From positions 1 to 33,154 of the forward strand of contig DASRDZ010000024.1 in assembly GCA_035652335.1 (NCBI GenBank): DNA of 33,154 nucleotides. The letters run 5' to 3'. Source of the stretch: DASRDZ01 sp035652335. Its GTDB lineage: Bacteria > Chloroflexota > Dormibacteria > Aeolococcales > Aeolococcaceae. Positions 7,517 through 14,078 of the stretch are shown in pieces. The stretch's first letter is position 1. Every line of letters starts with the position of its first letter. The notes beneath the pieces are model-generated. The model had not been told where the DNA came from, made no database searches, and worked only from the letters and a program-made list of their open reading frames with translations. The translations under genes and the position numbers were made by a program.

Positions 7517-8710
7517 ATGGCGCTCTTCCGTCGCGAGAACATCGCGGTCCCCGACGACAAGAAGGGGCAGATGGTCTACAAGTGGCCGGATCTCAACATC
7601 CGCCGCTACAGCCGCGCCATCGTCGCCCCCGACGAGGTGGCCGTCTTCCTCTACCAGGGCCAGGTCATCGGCACCCTGCCGCCCGGCCGCCACATGGTGG
7701 ACGCCACCGAGCTGCCCTTCCTGGGCATCTTCAAGGACATGCTCACCGCGGGCAACGCCTACCGCACCGAGCTCTACTTCATCAGCACCCGGGAGTTCCC
7801 CGACCTGCGCTTCGGCGGCCGCATCGACGACGTCCAGGACCCCCAGACCGGCCTGGTGGTCGCCCTGCGCGTCTTCGGGGAGTACTCGGCGAAGATCGTC
7901 GACGGTTCCGCGCTGATCACCAAGCTGACCGGCACGGTGAACGTCACCGACAACAGCAGCATCACCGACTGGATCGCCGAGCAGCTCCTCAAGGTGATGC
8001 GCACCGACGTTACCGCCAACATCGTCCGCAACGGCTGGCCCATCCTGGGGCTGGCCGCCTACGTCCCGCAGATGGAGCAGGCCATCCTCCAGGGGGCAGG
8101 CGAGCAGCTGGCCACCTACGGGCTGGCCGTCGCCCGGATGGGGAACTTCACGGTGTCCCTCTCCGACGAGGACGAGGAGACGCTGAAGGGCCTGGCCAAG
8201 GACACCGCGTACTCGCGGCTGGCCGGCGGGTTCCAGCAGTACGCGGCCGGCGAGCTGCAGCTCGGCGCCGGCCAGGGAATGTCCAAGGGTGGTGGCGGCA
8301 CCGGGGGCGCCTTCGTGGCCGCCGGGCTCGGCCTGGGGCAGTCGACGTTGCAGTCGCAGCAGTCGCCGCCGGCGCCCCCCGCGCCGGGGTTCGCGGGCGG
8401 CGGCCCGGGCTTCACGCCACCGGCGCCGGCGGGCGGCGCAGGTCCGGCGACGGCGGCTCCGTCGGTGACCTGCCCGCAGTGCGGCACCGCCTCGTCGGGA
8501 GCGAAGTTCTGCCCCAACTGCGGGACGGCGCTTCCGGTGGCCGTGGAGTGCCCGGCGTGCCACTCGGAGAACCCGGCCGGCAGCAGGTTCTGCGCGCAGT
8601 GCGGGACGTCGCTGCAGGGAGGCGCCGCACCGCCGGCCGGCGACGCTCCCGCGGGTGGGGACGCTCCCCCGGCCACCGAGCCGCCACCCGCGACACCTCC
8701 GGCCGGGTGA
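7517..8710 (+). CDS. SPFH/band-7 domain protein with two C-terminal zinc ribbons
   Basis: The 397-residue product begins with a SPFH (stomatin/flotillin-like) domain of the YdjI type: VYKWPDLNIRRYSRAIVAPD, EVAVFLYQGQVIGTLPPGRH, then FGEYSAKIVD, and a helical segment to about residue 240. A Gly/Pro/Ala-rich linker (about 255-315) follows, then two zinc ribbons near 318-340 (CPQCG...FCPNCG) and 345-367 (CPACH...FCAQCG), and a Pro/Ala tail. There is no transmembrane segment, so it is probably a cytoplasmic or membrane-apposed scaffold. The ATG at 7517 has a Shine-Dalgarno (GAGG at 7508-7511), and a TAGGAT box at 7448-7453 may be its -10. Its stop overlaps the next gene by four bases (GTGA), so the pair is coupled. 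The biological role is unknown. Confidence 0.85.
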   Translation: MALFRRENIAVPDDKKGQMVYKWPDLNIRRYSRAIVAPDEVAVFLYQGQVIGTLPPGRHMVDATELPFLGIFKDMLTAGNAYRTELYFISTREFPDLRFGGRIDDVQDPQTGLVVALRVFGEYSAKIVDGSALITKLTGTVNVTDNSSITDWIAEQLLKVMRTDVTANIVRNGWPILGLAAYVPQMEQAILQGAGEQLATYGLAVARMGNFTVSLSDEDEETLKGLAKDTAYSRLAGGFQQYAAGELQLGAGQGMSKGGGGTGGAFVAAGLGLGQSTLQSQQSPPAPPAPGFAGGGPGFTPPAPAGGAGPATAAPSVTCPQCGTASSGAKFCPNCGTALPVAVECPACHSENPAGSRFCAQCGTSLQGGAAPPAGDAPAGGDAPPATEPPPATPPAG

Positions 8711-9774
8711 CCGCGCCGATGCCGATGGTGCTCCTCGCGGGCTTGCTGGCCCGCGCCGGCGGTGGCCAGAGCTTCGGCGGCGGCGGCCACAGCAGCGGCG
8801 GGGGTGGCTTCGGGACCGGCGGCGGGGGCGGGGGGTTCATCTTCTGGCCGTTCTTCCTCGGCGGCAGCGGCGGCGGCGGGGTCGTCGGCTTCCTGCTGCT
8901 GGTGGTGATCGTCGTCTTCCTGGTCGGCGTGGTGCGCTACTGGTTCGGCTCCGGTGGGCGCTCCGCCGGCGGCGGCCCGCGCGGGCGGTCGACCGTGCCG
9001 CCGATCGTGCCCCCGCCCAGCTACGGCGAGCCGACCGGCCCGCCGGGATCCCTCGGCGCCGCGGCGGGTGGCGGTCCCTCCGCCGCTCCGGGTGGAGGAG
9101 GTTCGGGGACGGCCGCGCCGGAGTGGGACGACACGCATCCCGTCGGCGTCCCGGCGAGCTTCCGCGGCGCCACCCTGCCGGGGACGCAGGACGCCGCGCT
9201 GGGCGGCGGCGAGCCCGTTTCTGCCGGACTTGACGCAATCAGGGCGCACGACCCCGCCTTCGACGAGAACGCCTTCATCGCCGACGTCGAGCGCGCCTTC
9301 TTCCTGGTGCAGCAGGCCTGGAGCGAGCGCAAGCCCGAGCTGAGCCGCCGGGTCATGGCCGACGGCATCTGGCAGCAGCACCGCGTCCAGATCGAGCAGT
9401 ACGAGGCGCAGCACCGCCGCAACATGCTCGACTCGCTGGCCGTCGGCAACGCCGTCGTCGTCGCCGCGCACTCCGACCAGACCTACGACACCCTCACCGT
9501 GCGCATCCGCGCGGCCTCAGCCGACTACGACGTCGACGACCAGAGCGGCAAGGTGGTGCGCGGCAACCGCAACGTCGAGGAGTGGACGGAGGACTGGGTC
9601 TTCCAGCGCTCCTCCGACGCCGTCACCAAGCCGGGCAACGGCACGCTGTCGGCGCACTGCCCCAACTGCGGCGCTCCCCTCGACGTCGACCTCGCCGGCG
9701 TCTGCTCCTACTGCCATGCCGCGATCATGAGCGGCAAGTACGACTGGGTGCTCACCCGCATCGACCAGGTGTAG
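8707..9774 (+). CDS. Membrane-anchored Tim44-like domain protein with C-terminal zinc ribbon
   Basis: The 355-residue product reads from the GTG at 8707, whose GTGA overlaps the SPFH stop; ATGs at 8719 and 8725 are alternatives. After a Gly/Ser-rich start comes a hydrophobic segment (about 44-80, including VVGFLLLVVIVVFLVGVV), a long Gly/Pro/Ala linker (85-170), then a Tim44-like domain (about 180-310) with DPAFDENAFIADVERAFFLV, QQAWSERKPELSRRVMADGI and VEEWTEDWVFQRS. The end carries a zinc ribbon (CPNCG...CSYCH) and ISGKYDWVLTRID-like closing sequence (here MSGKYDWVLTRI). Bacterial Tim44-domain proteins are generally membrane-tethered, with poorly known roles. Shared zinc ribbons and coupling suggest it works with the SPFH protein. 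A strong hairpin follows the stop. Confidence 0.82.
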   Translation: MTAPMPMVLLAGLLARAGGGQSFGGGGHSSGGGGFGTGGGGGGFIFWPFFLGGSGGGGVVGFLLLVVIVVFLVGVVRYWFGSGGRSAGGGPRGRSTVPPIVPPPSYGEPTGPPGSLGAAAGGGPSAAPGGGGSGTAAPEWDDTHPVGVPASFRGATLPGTQDAALGGGEPVSAGLDAIRAHDPAFDENAFIADVERAFFLVQQAWSERKPELSRRVMADGIWQQHRVQIEQYEAQHRRNMLDSLAVGNAVVVAAHSDQTYDTLTVRIRAASADYDVDDQSGKVVRGNRNVEEWTEDWVFQRSSDAVTKPGNGTLSAHCPNCGAPLDVDLAGVCSYCHAAIMSGKYDWVLTRIDQV

Positions 9775-9776
9775 AG

Positions 9777-9806
9777 ACGGCGGCCGGGTCGAACCGCGGC
9801 CGCCGT
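9777..9806. terminator. Bidirectional hairpin terminator between the Tim44-like gene and dnaK
   Basis: A 10-bp perfect stem (ACGGCGGCCG at 9777-9786 with CGGCCGCCGT at 9797-9806) closes a 10-base loop. It starts three bases after the TAG at 9772-9774 and lies 25 bases from the dnaK stop, so it probably serves both convergent genes. No T tract follows. Confidence 0.65.
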
Positions 9807-9831
9807 TCGATGTCGGGGTGACGGAGCCGGC

Positions 9832-11748
9832 TCAGACTTCCTTGAACTCGGCGTCGACGACGTCCTCGCCGCCCTGGCTGGGCTGCGCGCCGGCGTCGCC
9901 GTTGGGGGAGCCGCCCTCCGGCGGCGGGCCGCCCGCATCGCCACCGGTGGCGCCGGCGGCGTAGACGGCTTCGCCGATCTTCTGGATCGAGCCCTGCAGG
10001 TCGTCGTGGGCGCGGCGGATGGCGTCGGCGTCACCGCCGGCGACGGCGTCGCGCACCGCCTTGACCTTGCCCTCGATGTCGGTGCGCACGTCGGCGGGAA
10101 CCTTGTCGCCCGCGTCGGCGAGCGCCTTCTCCGCCTGGTAGGCCAGGGTCTCCGCGCGGTTGCGGGTCTCCACCGCCTCGGCGCGCTTGCGATCCTCCTC
10201 GGCGTTGGCCTCGGCCTCCTTCACCATGCGCTCGACCTCCTCCTTCTGCAGGGTGGTCGAGCCGGTGATGGTGACCTTGTTCTCCTTGCCGGTGCCGCGG
10301 TCCTTGGCGGTGACGTTGAGGATGCCGTTGGCGTCGATGTCGAAGGTGACCTCGATCTGCGGCATGCCGCGCGGCGCCGGGGGGATGCCGTCGAGCTGGA
10401 AGGTGCCCAGCACGCGGTTGTCGCGCGCCATGGGACGCTCGCCCTGCAGCACCACGATCTCGACCGACGGCTGGTTGTCCGACGCGGTCGAGAAGACCTG
10501 CGTCTTGGCCGTTGGGATGGTCGTGTTGCGCTCGATGAGCCGGGTGTTCACCTCGCCCTCGGTCATGATGCCGAGCGACAGCGGCGTCACGTCGAGGAGC
10601 AGGACGTCCTTCACCTCGCCCTTCAGCACGCCGGCCTGGATGGCCGCGCCGACGGCGACGACCTCGTCCGGGTTGACGCCGCGATGCGGCTCCTTGCCGG
10701 TCAGCTCCTTGACCAGCGCTTGGATCACCGGCATGCGCGTCGAGCCGCCGACGAGGATCACCTCGTCCAGCTCGTTGGGCTGCATCCCCGCGTCGCGCAG
10801 CGCGTCGTGGAACGGCTTGCGGGTGCGGTCGGTGAGGTCGCTGGTGAGCTGCTCGAACTTGGCGCGCGTCAGTGAGATGGCGAGATGCTTCGGGCCCGAC
10901 GCGTCGGCGGTGATGAACGGCAGGTTCACCTCCGTCTCCTGCCGCTGCGACAGCTCGATCTTCGCCTTCTCCGCGGCCTCGGTGAGCCGCTGCAGCGCCT
11001 GGCGGTCGGAGCGCAGGTCGATGCCCTGGTCGCGCTTGAACTCGTCGGCGAGCCAGTCGACGACGCGGCGGTCGTAGTCGTCGCCACCGAGATGGGTGTC
11101 GCCGTTGGTCGCCTTCACCTCGAAGACGCCCTCGCCGACCTCGAGCACCGACACGTCGAAGGTGCCGCCGCCGAGGTCGAACACGAGGATCTTCTCGTTC
11201 TCCTTCTTGTCCAGCCCGTAGGCGAGCGACGCGGCGGTGGGCTCGTTGATGATGCGCAGGACGTTCAGTCCCGCGATCTGGCCGGCGTTCTTGGTCGCCT
11301 GCCGCTGCGCATCGTTGAAATAGGCGGGGACGGTGATGACCGCGTCGGTCACCTTCTCGCCGAGGTACGCCTCCGCGTCGGCCTTCAGCTTCTGCAGGGT
11401 CATCGCGGAGATCTGCTCGGGGGTGAAGGTCTCACCGCCCGCCTCGATCTCGACGCGCCCGTCCTTGCCCGCGAGCACCTTGTAGGGAACCTGGGAGCGC
11501 TCGTCGCCCACCTCGCTGAGCAGGCGGCCCATGAAGCGCTTGATCGAGTAGACGGTGTTCTCAGGATTGACGGCGGCCTGGCGGCGGGCGAGCTGCCCCA
11601 CCAGGCGCTCGCCGGTGCGGGTGAAGGCGACGACGGAGGGAGTGGTGCGACCGCCCTCGGCGTTGGGGATGACGACGGGCTCGCCACCCTCCATCACGGC
11701 CACCACGCTGTTGGTGGTGCCGAGATCGATACCGACGGTCTTGGCCAT
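9832..11748 (-). CDS. dnaK: Molecular chaperone DnaK (Hsp70)
   Basis: The 638-residue product is full length for DnaK. It begins AKTVGIDLGTTNSVVAVMEG (ATPase phosphate-1 loop). It also carries DAVITVPAYFNDAQRQATKN, NEPTAASLAYGLDKK, the phosphate-2 loop DLGGGTFDVSVLEVGEG, VILVGGSTRMPVIQ, the interdomain linker VLLLDVTPLSLGI, and a substrate-binding domain to about residue 505. The lid ends in a Gly/Pro-rich tail and VVDAEFKEV, close to the canonical EEVD-like bacterial ending. DnaK binds exposed hydrophobic peptides in an ATP cycle with DnaJ and GrpE; neither cochaperone gene is adjacent, so this is a solitary dnaK. The ATG at 11748 has GGAGG nine bases upstream. A minus-strand TAGGAT at 11846-11841 inside a long inverted repeat may be its promoter. 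I see no CIRCE or HAIR site. Confidence 0.98.
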   Translation of the reverse strand: MAKTVGIDLGTTNSVVAVMEGGEPVVIPNAEGGRTTPSVVAFTRTGERLVGQLARRQAAVNPENTVYSIKRFMGRLLSEVGDERSQVPYKVLAGKDGRVEIEAGGETFTPEQISAMTLQKLKADAEAYLGEKVTDAVITVPAYFNDAQRQATKNAGQIAGLNVLRIINEPTAASLAYGLDKKENEKILVFDLGGGTFDVSVLEVGEGVFEVKATNGDTHLGGDDYDRRVVDWLADEFKRDQGIDLRSDRQALQRLTEAAEKAKIELSQRQETEVNLPFITADASGPKHLAISLTRAKFEQLTSDLTDRTRKPFHDALRDAGMQPNELDEVILVGGSTRMPVIQALVKELTGKEPHRGVNPDEVVAVGAAIQAGVLKGEVKDVLLLDVTPLSLGIMTEGEVNTRLIERNTTIPTAKTQVFSTASDNQPSVEIVVLQGERPMARDNRVLGTFQLDGIPPAPRGMPQIEVTFDIDANGILNVTAKDRGTGKENKVTITGSTTLQKEEVERMVKEAEANAEEDRKRAEAVETRNRAETLAYQAEKALADAGDKVPADVRTDIEGKVKAVRDAVAGGDADAIRRAHDDLQGSIQKIGEAVYAAGATGGDAGGPPPEGGSPNGDAGAQPSQGGEDVVDAEFKEV

Positions 11749-11832
11749 GCGCTTGCGCCTCCGTTTGTCAGGAACGTGGAGCGGCCGCGGACGTCATGGT
11801 TGGGTGGCCGCCTGAGCACTTGTCTACCGTTG

Positions 11833-11868
11833 CGGGGCCCATCCTAAACGCCGCGCCCATGGGCCCCG
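11833..11868. promoter_or_regulatory. 10-bp perfect inverted repeat between dnaK and the divergent gene; candidate operator
   Basis: CGGGGCCCAT at 11833-11842 is the exact reverse complement of ATGGGCCCCG at 11859-11868, with a 16-base spacer. The left arm overlaps the putative dnaK -10 (TAGGAT, minus, 11846-11841), and the right arm lies 12 bases before the TACCCT box of the divergent gene. A dimeric regulator here could control both promoters. It could also be a hairpin in the dnaK leader. Confidence 0.45.
11841..11846 (-). promoter_or_regulatory. Candidate -10 box (TAGGAT) for dnaK
   Basis: TAGGAT read on the minus strand would start a dnaK transcript near 11834, giving a leader of about 85 bases that contains the Shine-Dalgarno before 11748. 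No convincing -35 was found. Confidence 0.35.
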
Positions 11869-11879
11869 TACCGCCGGGT

Positions 11880-11885
11880 TACCCT
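11880..11885 (+). promoter_or_regulatory. -10 box (TACCCT) of a probable leaderless promoter
   Basis: TACCCT lies at -13 to -8 relative to the ATG at 11893, with no Shine-Dalgarno between box and start. Confidence 0.45.
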
Positions 11886-11892
11886 GGCGGGC

Positions 11893-12264
11893 ATGGGCAT
11901 GCACAGCACCCGCGGCCTGGGCGTCGACGCCGTGCTCCACGAGCTGCGCCAGCGCGCCGACGAGGACTTCCTCAACCCGCCCGACGAGCACGAGACCGGC
12001 CGCCACCAGGTCGACCTCGACGACCTCGAGCTGCGCGTCAGCCTGACCCGCTCCCGCTACCCCAACCGCCCCGACGGCGAGGACGCCTACGCGGTGACCA
12101 TCTCCCGCCTGGCCATGGACCACGAGCCCGAGGAGGCGCAGGCACGACGCGTGCTGCACGCGCTCTTCGGCGACGCGGCCGAGTCCGTCGAGGAGCGGCG
12201 CGCCGGGGGGCCGGTGGTGCGGATGTACCGCGTGCCGCTGGCGGCGCTGGAGAACCCCGGCTGA
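11893..12264 (+). CDS. Conserved-looking small protein of unknown function
   Basis: I do not recognise this 123-residue acidic protein. It reads MGMHSTRGLGVDAVLHELRQ, then RADEDFLNPPDEHETGRHQV, a strand-like DLDDLELRVSLTRSRYP, DAYAVTISRL, a helix with EPEEAQARRVLHALFG, and ends VVRMYRVPLAALENPG. The alternating strand/helix pattern suggests one compact alpha/beta domain. There is no signal peptide or membrane segment. Third-position GC bias is strong, supporting a real gene, and a -10 box lies just before the ATG. It is divergent from dnaK and lies 21 bases before the NRDE gene, so it may share the dnaK control region. No function is proposed. Confidence 0.7.
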   Translation: MGMHSTRGLGVDAVLHELRQRADEDFLNPPDEHETGRHQVDLDDLELRVSLTRSRYPNRPDGEDAYAVTISRLAMDHEPEEAQARRVLHALFGDAAESVEERRAGGPVVRMYRVPLAALENPG

Positions 12265-12269
12265 CGCGG

Positions 12270-12275
12270 TAGGCT
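12270..12275 (+). promoter_or_regulatory. Candidate -10 box (TAGGCT) before the NRDE gene
   Basis: TAGGCT ends 10 bases before the GTG at 12286, giving a leader of at most a few bases. There is no Shine-Dalgarno. The gene could also be read from the upstream gene's transcript. Confidence 0.35.
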
Positions 12276-12285
12276 CGGCGGCGCC

Positions 12286-13044
12286 GTGTGCACCATCCTG
12301 CTCGCCTGGCGCACCGTCCCCGGCGCGCCGATCGTCCTCGCCGCCAACCGCGACGAGCTCCTCGACCGTCCCACCCTGCCGCCCCACGTGTTGGTCGAGC
12401 AGCCGCTGATCGTGGGCGGCCAGGACGTCCTCGCCGGCGGCACCTGGATGGCGGTGCGGGCCGGCGGCACGGTCGCCGCGGTCACCAACCGGCGGTCGGA
12501 GTTCCGCGACCCGAAGCGCCGCTCGCGCGGGGAGCTGCCCATCGCCCTGCTGCGCAGCGCGGGCGACGGAGAGGCCCAGGGCCTCCTCGACGGCCTCGCG
12601 GCGCACGACTACAACCCCTTCAACGCGCTCCACGTCTCGCCGCACCACGCCGTGGTCGCCGAGGCCCATGGCGACGGGCTCACCCTGAAGCCGCTGCCTC
12701 CAGGACTGCACGTCCTCACCGTCTTCGACGTCGACGACCGCACCCAGCCGAAGGTCGACGCGCTGACCGCCCGCTTCGAGCTCGCCGCCGGCGCGGCCCG
12801 CGACGACCCGCGCGCGCTCCTCGACGGCATGGAGGAGATCCTCCGCGACCATGGGGAGCCGGGGCGCGAGGGGGTCGACGCCGCCTGCGTCCACCTCGAC
12901 CGCTACGGGACGGTGTCGTCCTCCTCCGTCGTGGTGTCCGACGGCGGGGGGGTCGTCTACCGCCACGCTCCCGGCAAGCCGTGCGTCACCCCGCACCAGG
13001 ACCTCAGCGCCCTGCTGCGGGCGGCTCAACCCTCCTCCGGGTAG
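12286..13044 (+). CDS. NRDE family protein (TANGO2-like, putative Ntn hydrolase)
   Basis: The 252-residue product starts MCTILLAWR, placing Cys at position 2, the candidate N-terminal nucleophile after Met removal. It carries the family motif AANRDELLDRPT near residues 19-30, GGTWMAVRAGGTVAAVTNRR near 51-70, and NPFNALHV near 110. These are hallmarks of the NRDE/TANGO2 family, whose bacterial members have no firmly assigned substrate. The GTG start at 12286 is set by the position of MC. The last 19 bases overlap the 3' end of the convergent pcm gene (13026-13044), so the two transcripts are antisense to each other at their ends. It is a cytoplasmic protein with no signal peptide. Confidence 0.88.
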   Translation: MCTILLAWRTVPGAPIVLAANRDELLDRPTLPPHVLVEQPLIVGGQDVLAGGTWMAVRAGGTVAAVTNRRSEFRDPKRRSRGELPIALLRSAGDGEAQGLLDGLAAHDYNPFNALHVSPHHAVVAEAHGDGLTLKPLPPGLHVLTVFDVDDRTQPKVDALTARFELAAGAARDDPRALLDGMEEILRDHGEPGREGVDAACVHLDRYGTVSSSSVVVSDGGGVVYRHAPGKPCVTPHQDLSALLRAAQPSSG

Positions 13045-13712
13045 CCCTCGGCGCCGACCAGCGGGACGAAGCGGCAGGGCCCCAGGCCCTCGCTGGTGAG
13101 CAGCTCGCCGTTGCGCCGCACCCGGATCAGCTCCTCGCCGTCCCGGTTCACCGCCACCGGCACCACCAGCCGGCCGCCCGGGGCCAGCTGGTCGGCGAGC
13201 GGGCGCGGCACATGGGGGGCGGCGGCTCCCACGGCGATGGCGTCGTAGGGCGCCTCGGCCGGCCAGCCCAGGCTGCCGTCGCCGACAACCACCTCGACGT
13301 CGAGGTCGAGCTTCGCCAGGCGCTCGGCGGCCGCCTCGGCGAGCTCGGGGATGCGCTCGATGCTGACCACACGCGTCCCGCAGGCCGCGATGACCGCAGC
13401 CTGGTATCCGGAGCCTGTGCCGACGTCGAGCACGCGGTCTCCCGGTCGCACCTCCAGCGCCTGGACGATCAGGCCCACCATGAGGGGCTGGGAGATGGTC
13501 TGCCCGTGGCCGATGCCCAAGGCACGGTCGGCGTAGGCCTCGTCGTGCTGGGCCAGGGCGACGAAGAGCTCGCGCGGCAGCGACGCCATCGCCGCCAGGA
13601 CACGCTCGTCGCGCACGCCGCCCTGGCGCAGGCGCAGCAGCATCTCCTCGATGCCGGGGACCTCGCGCGGCGACCCGTGCATCCAGCGACGGAACAGCTC
13701 GGCCGCGTCCAT
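13026..13712 (-). CDS. pcm: Protein-L-isoaspartate O-methyltransferase
   Basis: The 228-residue product matches Pcm: MLLRLRQGGVRDERVLAAMA, LPRELFV near 45-51, the substrate loop GQTISQPLMVGLIVQAL near 70-86, the SAM motif VLDVGTGSGYQAAVIA near 94-109, VVSIERIPELAEAA, and the late strand LAPGGRLVVPV. The enzyme uses S-adenosylmethionine to methylate isoaspartyl residues in aged proteins, starting their repair, in the cytoplasm. The start at 13712 is favoured by a TAGACC box at -12 to -7; an internal Met at residue 24 is an alternative. It is the last gene of the minus-strand group after the GT87 and small membrane protein genes, and its end overlaps the NRDE gene by 19 bases. Confidence 0.93.
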   Translation of the reverse strand: MDAAELFRRWMHGSPREVPGIEEMLLRLRQGGVRDERVLAAMASLPRELFVALAQHDEAYADRALGIGHGQTISQPLMVGLIVQALEVRPGDRVLDVGTGSGYQAAVIAACGTRVVSIERIPELAEAAAERLAKLDLDVEVVVGDGSLGWPAEAPYDAIAVGAAAPHVPRPLADQLAPGGRLVVPVAVNRDGEELIRVRRNGELLTSEGLGPCRFVPLVGAEGYPEEG

Positions 13713-13751
13713 CCCACCGGTCTACCACCGCGGCCCGCGGCGCGACAGTGG

Positions 13752-14066
13752 CTAGCCCTGCGGCGGCGGCAGCTCGCGGGGCGGCTGGGCGACTGCGTCG
13801 GGCGGGAGGAGCACCCCGGGCCGCTCCAGCGGGGGGAGCGGGGTGGCGGTGGTCTCCAGCTCCTCGCGGTACTCGCGTGCGCCCGACGCGGGGTCGATCC
13901 AGACGCGCATGCGGCGGTGGGTGACCGGATCCAGGAAGACCTCGGTCGTGGGCAGCGGGTGCAGCGGACGCTGCCGGGGCCGGTACCGCTCCAATCCCAG
14001 CGCGGCGGCACCCACCGCGACCAGGACGACGGCTAGGACGATCAGCACGATGAGGCCGGCGGACAC
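13752..14066 (-). CDS. Small single-pass membrane protein of unknown function
   Basis: The 104-residue product starts at the GTG at 14066 with one N-terminal membrane segment (SAGLIVLIVLAVVLVAVGAA, residues 2-21), then a short basic stretch (RYRPRQRP) and a soluble tail. The tail has FLDPVTHRRMRVWIDPASGA and REYREELE, and a Pro-rich end. FxDPxT...RVWIDPxSGxREY looks like a small conserved motif, but I cannot name a family. The basic residues after the helix favour a cytoplasmic C terminus. A GACAAT box lies exactly at -12 to -7. The gene begins 10 bases after the GT87 stop, so read-through from GT87 is also likely. Confidence 0.65.
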   Translation of the reverse strand: MSAGLIVLIVLAVVLVAVGAAALGLERYRPRQRPLHPLPTTEVFLDPVTHRRMRVWIDPASGAREYREELETTATPLPPLERPGVLLPPDAVAQPPRELPPPQG

Positions 14067-14072
14067 GCCGCC

Positions 14073-14078
14073 ATTGTC
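14073..14078 (-). promoter_or_regulatory. -10 box (GACAAT) of a probable leaderless promoter for the small membrane protein
   Basis: GACAAT on the minus strand sits at -12 to -7 relative to the GTG at 14066. It overlaps the stop codon of the GT87 gene, so it would be an internal promoter. Confidence 0.4.

Noticed and set aside
7582..8706. Open frame upstream of and continuous with the Tim44-like gene, overlapping the SPFH gene
   Set aside because: This part is Arg/Pro rich and out of frame with the SPFH protein, which has clear motifs. The Tim44-like gene is taken to begin at the GTG at 8707.
11749..11892. CIRCE or HAIR heat-shock operator upstream of dnaK
   Set aside because: Neither the TTAGCACTC-N9-GAGTGCTAA nor the CTTGAGT-N7-ACTCAAG pattern is present; only the unrelated GC-rich inverted repeat was found.
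11893..13728. Long minus-strand open frame opposite the small unknown gene and the NRDE gene
   Set aside because: It also runs out of frame through pcm and has no recognisable motifs; the plus-strand NRDE signature is clear.
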